Source: Opitutia bacterium
GTDB taxonomy: Bacteria; Verrucomicrobiota; Verrucomicrobiia; Opitutales; Seribacteraceae
Length of the DNA: 53,524 bases
Assembly (NCBI GenBank): GCA_018645475.1
Contig: JABGWU010000046.1
Location: 1-53,524 of the forward strand
Direction of reading: 5' to 3'
The first letter of the stretch is position 1. Each line of letters starts with the position of its first letter. The notes under the pieces were generated by a model. It was not told the DNA's origin and did no database searches. It saw nothing but the letters and a program-made list of their open reading frames with translations. Below, in pieces: positions 52,277 through 53,524 of this stretch. Position numbers and translations under genes: made by a program.

Positions 52277-53524
52277 ATGATAAAATCTGCAGACCAAACT
52301 AATTCACATTCAAATACTATCGATCGTTTTTCTCTACCCGACATTAAAGGGCGATTTGGACCCTATGGAGGTTCTTATGTTCCCGAAACTCTTTCACATC
52401 CTTTACGTGAATTGAATGACGCTTACCTTGCCGCACAAAAAGACCCCGAGTTCCAGCAAGAACTTGACTTCCTGCTACGAAGTTTTGCTGGACGGCCAAC
52501 TGAACTTTATTTTGCTGAAAGACTTTCAAAAGAAATTGGAGGAGCAAAAATTTATCTCAAAAGAGAGGATTTACTACACACTGGAGCACACAAAATTAAT
52601 AATGCACTCGGACAAGCACTCTTAGCTAAAAGAATGGGTAAAACGAGAGTAATAGCTGAAACGGGAGCCGGACAGCATGGTATAGCCACGGCCTCAGTGT
52701 GTGCTCACTTTGGATTGGAGTGTGTGATATATATGGGAGCTGAAGACATGAGAAGACAAGCTCTCAATGTATTTCGCATGAGACTAAGTGGAGCTGAAGT
52801 AAGAGGGGTTGAAGCGGGGAGTAAAACCCTAAAGGAAGCAATTAATGAAGCCATGCGCGATTGGGTGACAAACATAGAAAACACTCATTACATTTTAGGA
52901 TCCGCATTAGGTGCTCATCCCTACCCCGGCATGGTTAGAGATTTTCATCGTATTATAGGTGAAGAAACCAAAAAACAGTTTGTACAAAAAGAAGGGAAAT
53001 TACCGGATGAAATGATTGCGTGTGTTGGTGGTGGTAGCAATGCAATAGGTTTTTTCTTTGACTTTCTTGAAGAAGAAAATGTTCGATTAATCGGAGTCGA
53101 AGCAGGTGGAAGATCTCTTAAAGAAGGTGAACATGCGGCAAGATTTGAAGGAGGAAAACTAGGAATTCTTCAAGGGTGCAAAACATGGATACTACAAAAC
53201 CATGATGGTCAAATAAATCAAACCCACTCCGTCTCAGCAGGGCTTGATTATGCCGCAATCGGACCAGAGCACGCTTTTTACAGAGATCACAACCGAATAG
53301 AATACGCTCATGCTAATGACAACGACGCATTAGAAGCATTCCAACTGCTGTCATCCAAAGAAGGCATTCTTCCAGCACTGGAAACTGCACATGGACTCGC
53401 GTATGCATTTAAAAGGGCACGCGAACTAACGACTGATAAAGTAATCTGTGTTAATTTAAGTGGTCGTGGAGACAAAGACGCAATGGAAGTCGCTCGATTA
53501 TTACAAAAAGATACTGCTTTTACC
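52277..53524 (+). CDS. trpB: Tryptophan synthase beta subunit, 3'-partial
   Basis: 416 in-frame codons without a stop, running off the right edge, which is why the ORF track misses it. Starts [11 protein letters not shown], then [20 protein letters not shown] Lys is in [14 protein letters not shown] (near residue 98), with [13 protein letters not shown] and the PLP-phosphate loop [13 protein letters not shown] (the canonical GGGSNAxG). Near the end, [17 protein letters not shown] is the family C-terminus, so only a few residues should be missing. Makes L-Trp from indole and serine. A trpA gene, if linked, would be outside the window. The start could be another codon, but this ATG fits the family length. 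Confidence 0.95.
   Translation, partial: MIKSADQTNSHSNTIDRFSLPDIKGRFGPYGGSYVPETLSHPLRELNDAYLAAQKDPEFQQELDFLLRSFAGRPTELYFAERLSKEIGGAKIYLKREDLLHTGAHKINNALGQALLAKRMGKTRVIAETGAGQHGIATASVCAHFGLECVIYMGAEDMRRQALNVFRMRLSGAEVRGVEAGSKTLKEAINEAMRDWVTNIENTHYILGSALGAHPYPGMVRDFHRIIGEETKKQFVQKEGKLPDEMIACVGGGSNAIGFFFDFLEEENVRLIGVEAGGRSLKEGEHAARFEGGKLGILQGCKTWILQNHDGQINQTHSVSAGLDYAAIGPEHAFYRDHNRIEYAHANDNDALEAFQLLSSKEGILPALETAHGLAYAFKRARELTTDKVICVNLSGRGDKDAMEVARLLQKDTAFT

Noticed and set aside
52201-52344. N-terminal extension of the kdsB ORF
   Set aside because: Adds 48 residues unlike KdsB and overlaps the start of trpB; the internal ATG at 52200 gives the family length.
1-53524. CRISPR, IS elements, tRNA, rRNA, phage genes
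   Set aside because: No direct-repeat arrays, transposase motifs, tRNA-like segments or phage structural genes were recognised on reading.

Overview
This is about 53.5 kb of gene-dense, AT-rich DNA (my impression is GC near 40%, not computed), read as part of a chromosome of a Gram-negative bacterium of the Verrucomicrobiota, probably Opitutae/Puniceicoccales-like. The evidence is a PEP-CTERM protein, a protein resembling the verrucomicrobial TIGR02597 family, a very long GreA of the kind known in PVC bacteria such as Chlamydia, McsA-McsB-ClpC, and outer-membrane genes (kdsB, an LptF/G permease). I see no tRNA, rRNA, CRISPR array, IS element, phage or plasmid gene. The window begins inside an RND efflux permease and ends inside trpB, which the ORF track misses because its stop lies outside.

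Layout. 1-7.9 kb: RND permease, ArsR-methyltransferase fusion, long greA, MFS exporter, coaD. 8-14.6 kb: phosphatidylglycerol synthesis (pgsA-pgpA), PTS phosphorelay (HPr and enzyme I), the MEP isoprenoid genes ispE and pyrF-ispD-ispF, and ndk. 14.6-18.8 kb: mcsA-mcsB-clpC protein-arginine-phosphorylation and quality-control operon. 18.9-22.9 kb: class IV aminotransferase, acs, queA. 23-24.8 kb: a secreted protein with a Trp-rich C-terminus, and a YceI-like protein. 24.8-29.6 kb: ruvC, TauE-type exporter, recF, cysteine desulfurase, LysM lipoprotein, yjbQ. 29.8-35.1 kb: phoH-pgpH-ybeY-DUF502-recO, an order that recalls the Firmicute phoH-yqfF-ybeY-...-era-recO cluster. 35.4-39.5 kb: glgA and a SNF2 helicase. 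39.5-50.1 kb: three large secreted proteins. 50.3-53.5 kb: kdsB-lptF/G and divergent trpB.

How genes fit together. Most are housekeeping genes in short operons with 0-17 nt gaps or 1-4 nt overlaps (coaD/MFS, pgsA/pgpA, pyrF/ispD/ispF, pgpH/ybeY, yjbQ/LysM). Convergent pairs are also tightly packed. Most starts lack a recognisable Shine-Dalgarno sequence, the MFS gene being the clear exception, and I found no convincing intrinsic terminator by eye.

The most interesting part is the secreted-protein region. A PEP-CTERM autotransporter-repeat protein and a 1793-residue protein are divergently encoded and appear to share an N-terminal domain. The giant protein has about 17 divergent InlB-B-type repeats, one of them split by a cupredoxin-like domain, and ends in a Trp-rich module that recurs at the end of the 262-residue secreted protein 19 kb away. 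I infer a modular surface-protein repertoire in which this C-terminal module may be a sorting or anchoring signal. All identifications come from reading motifs in the translations; no database search was run.
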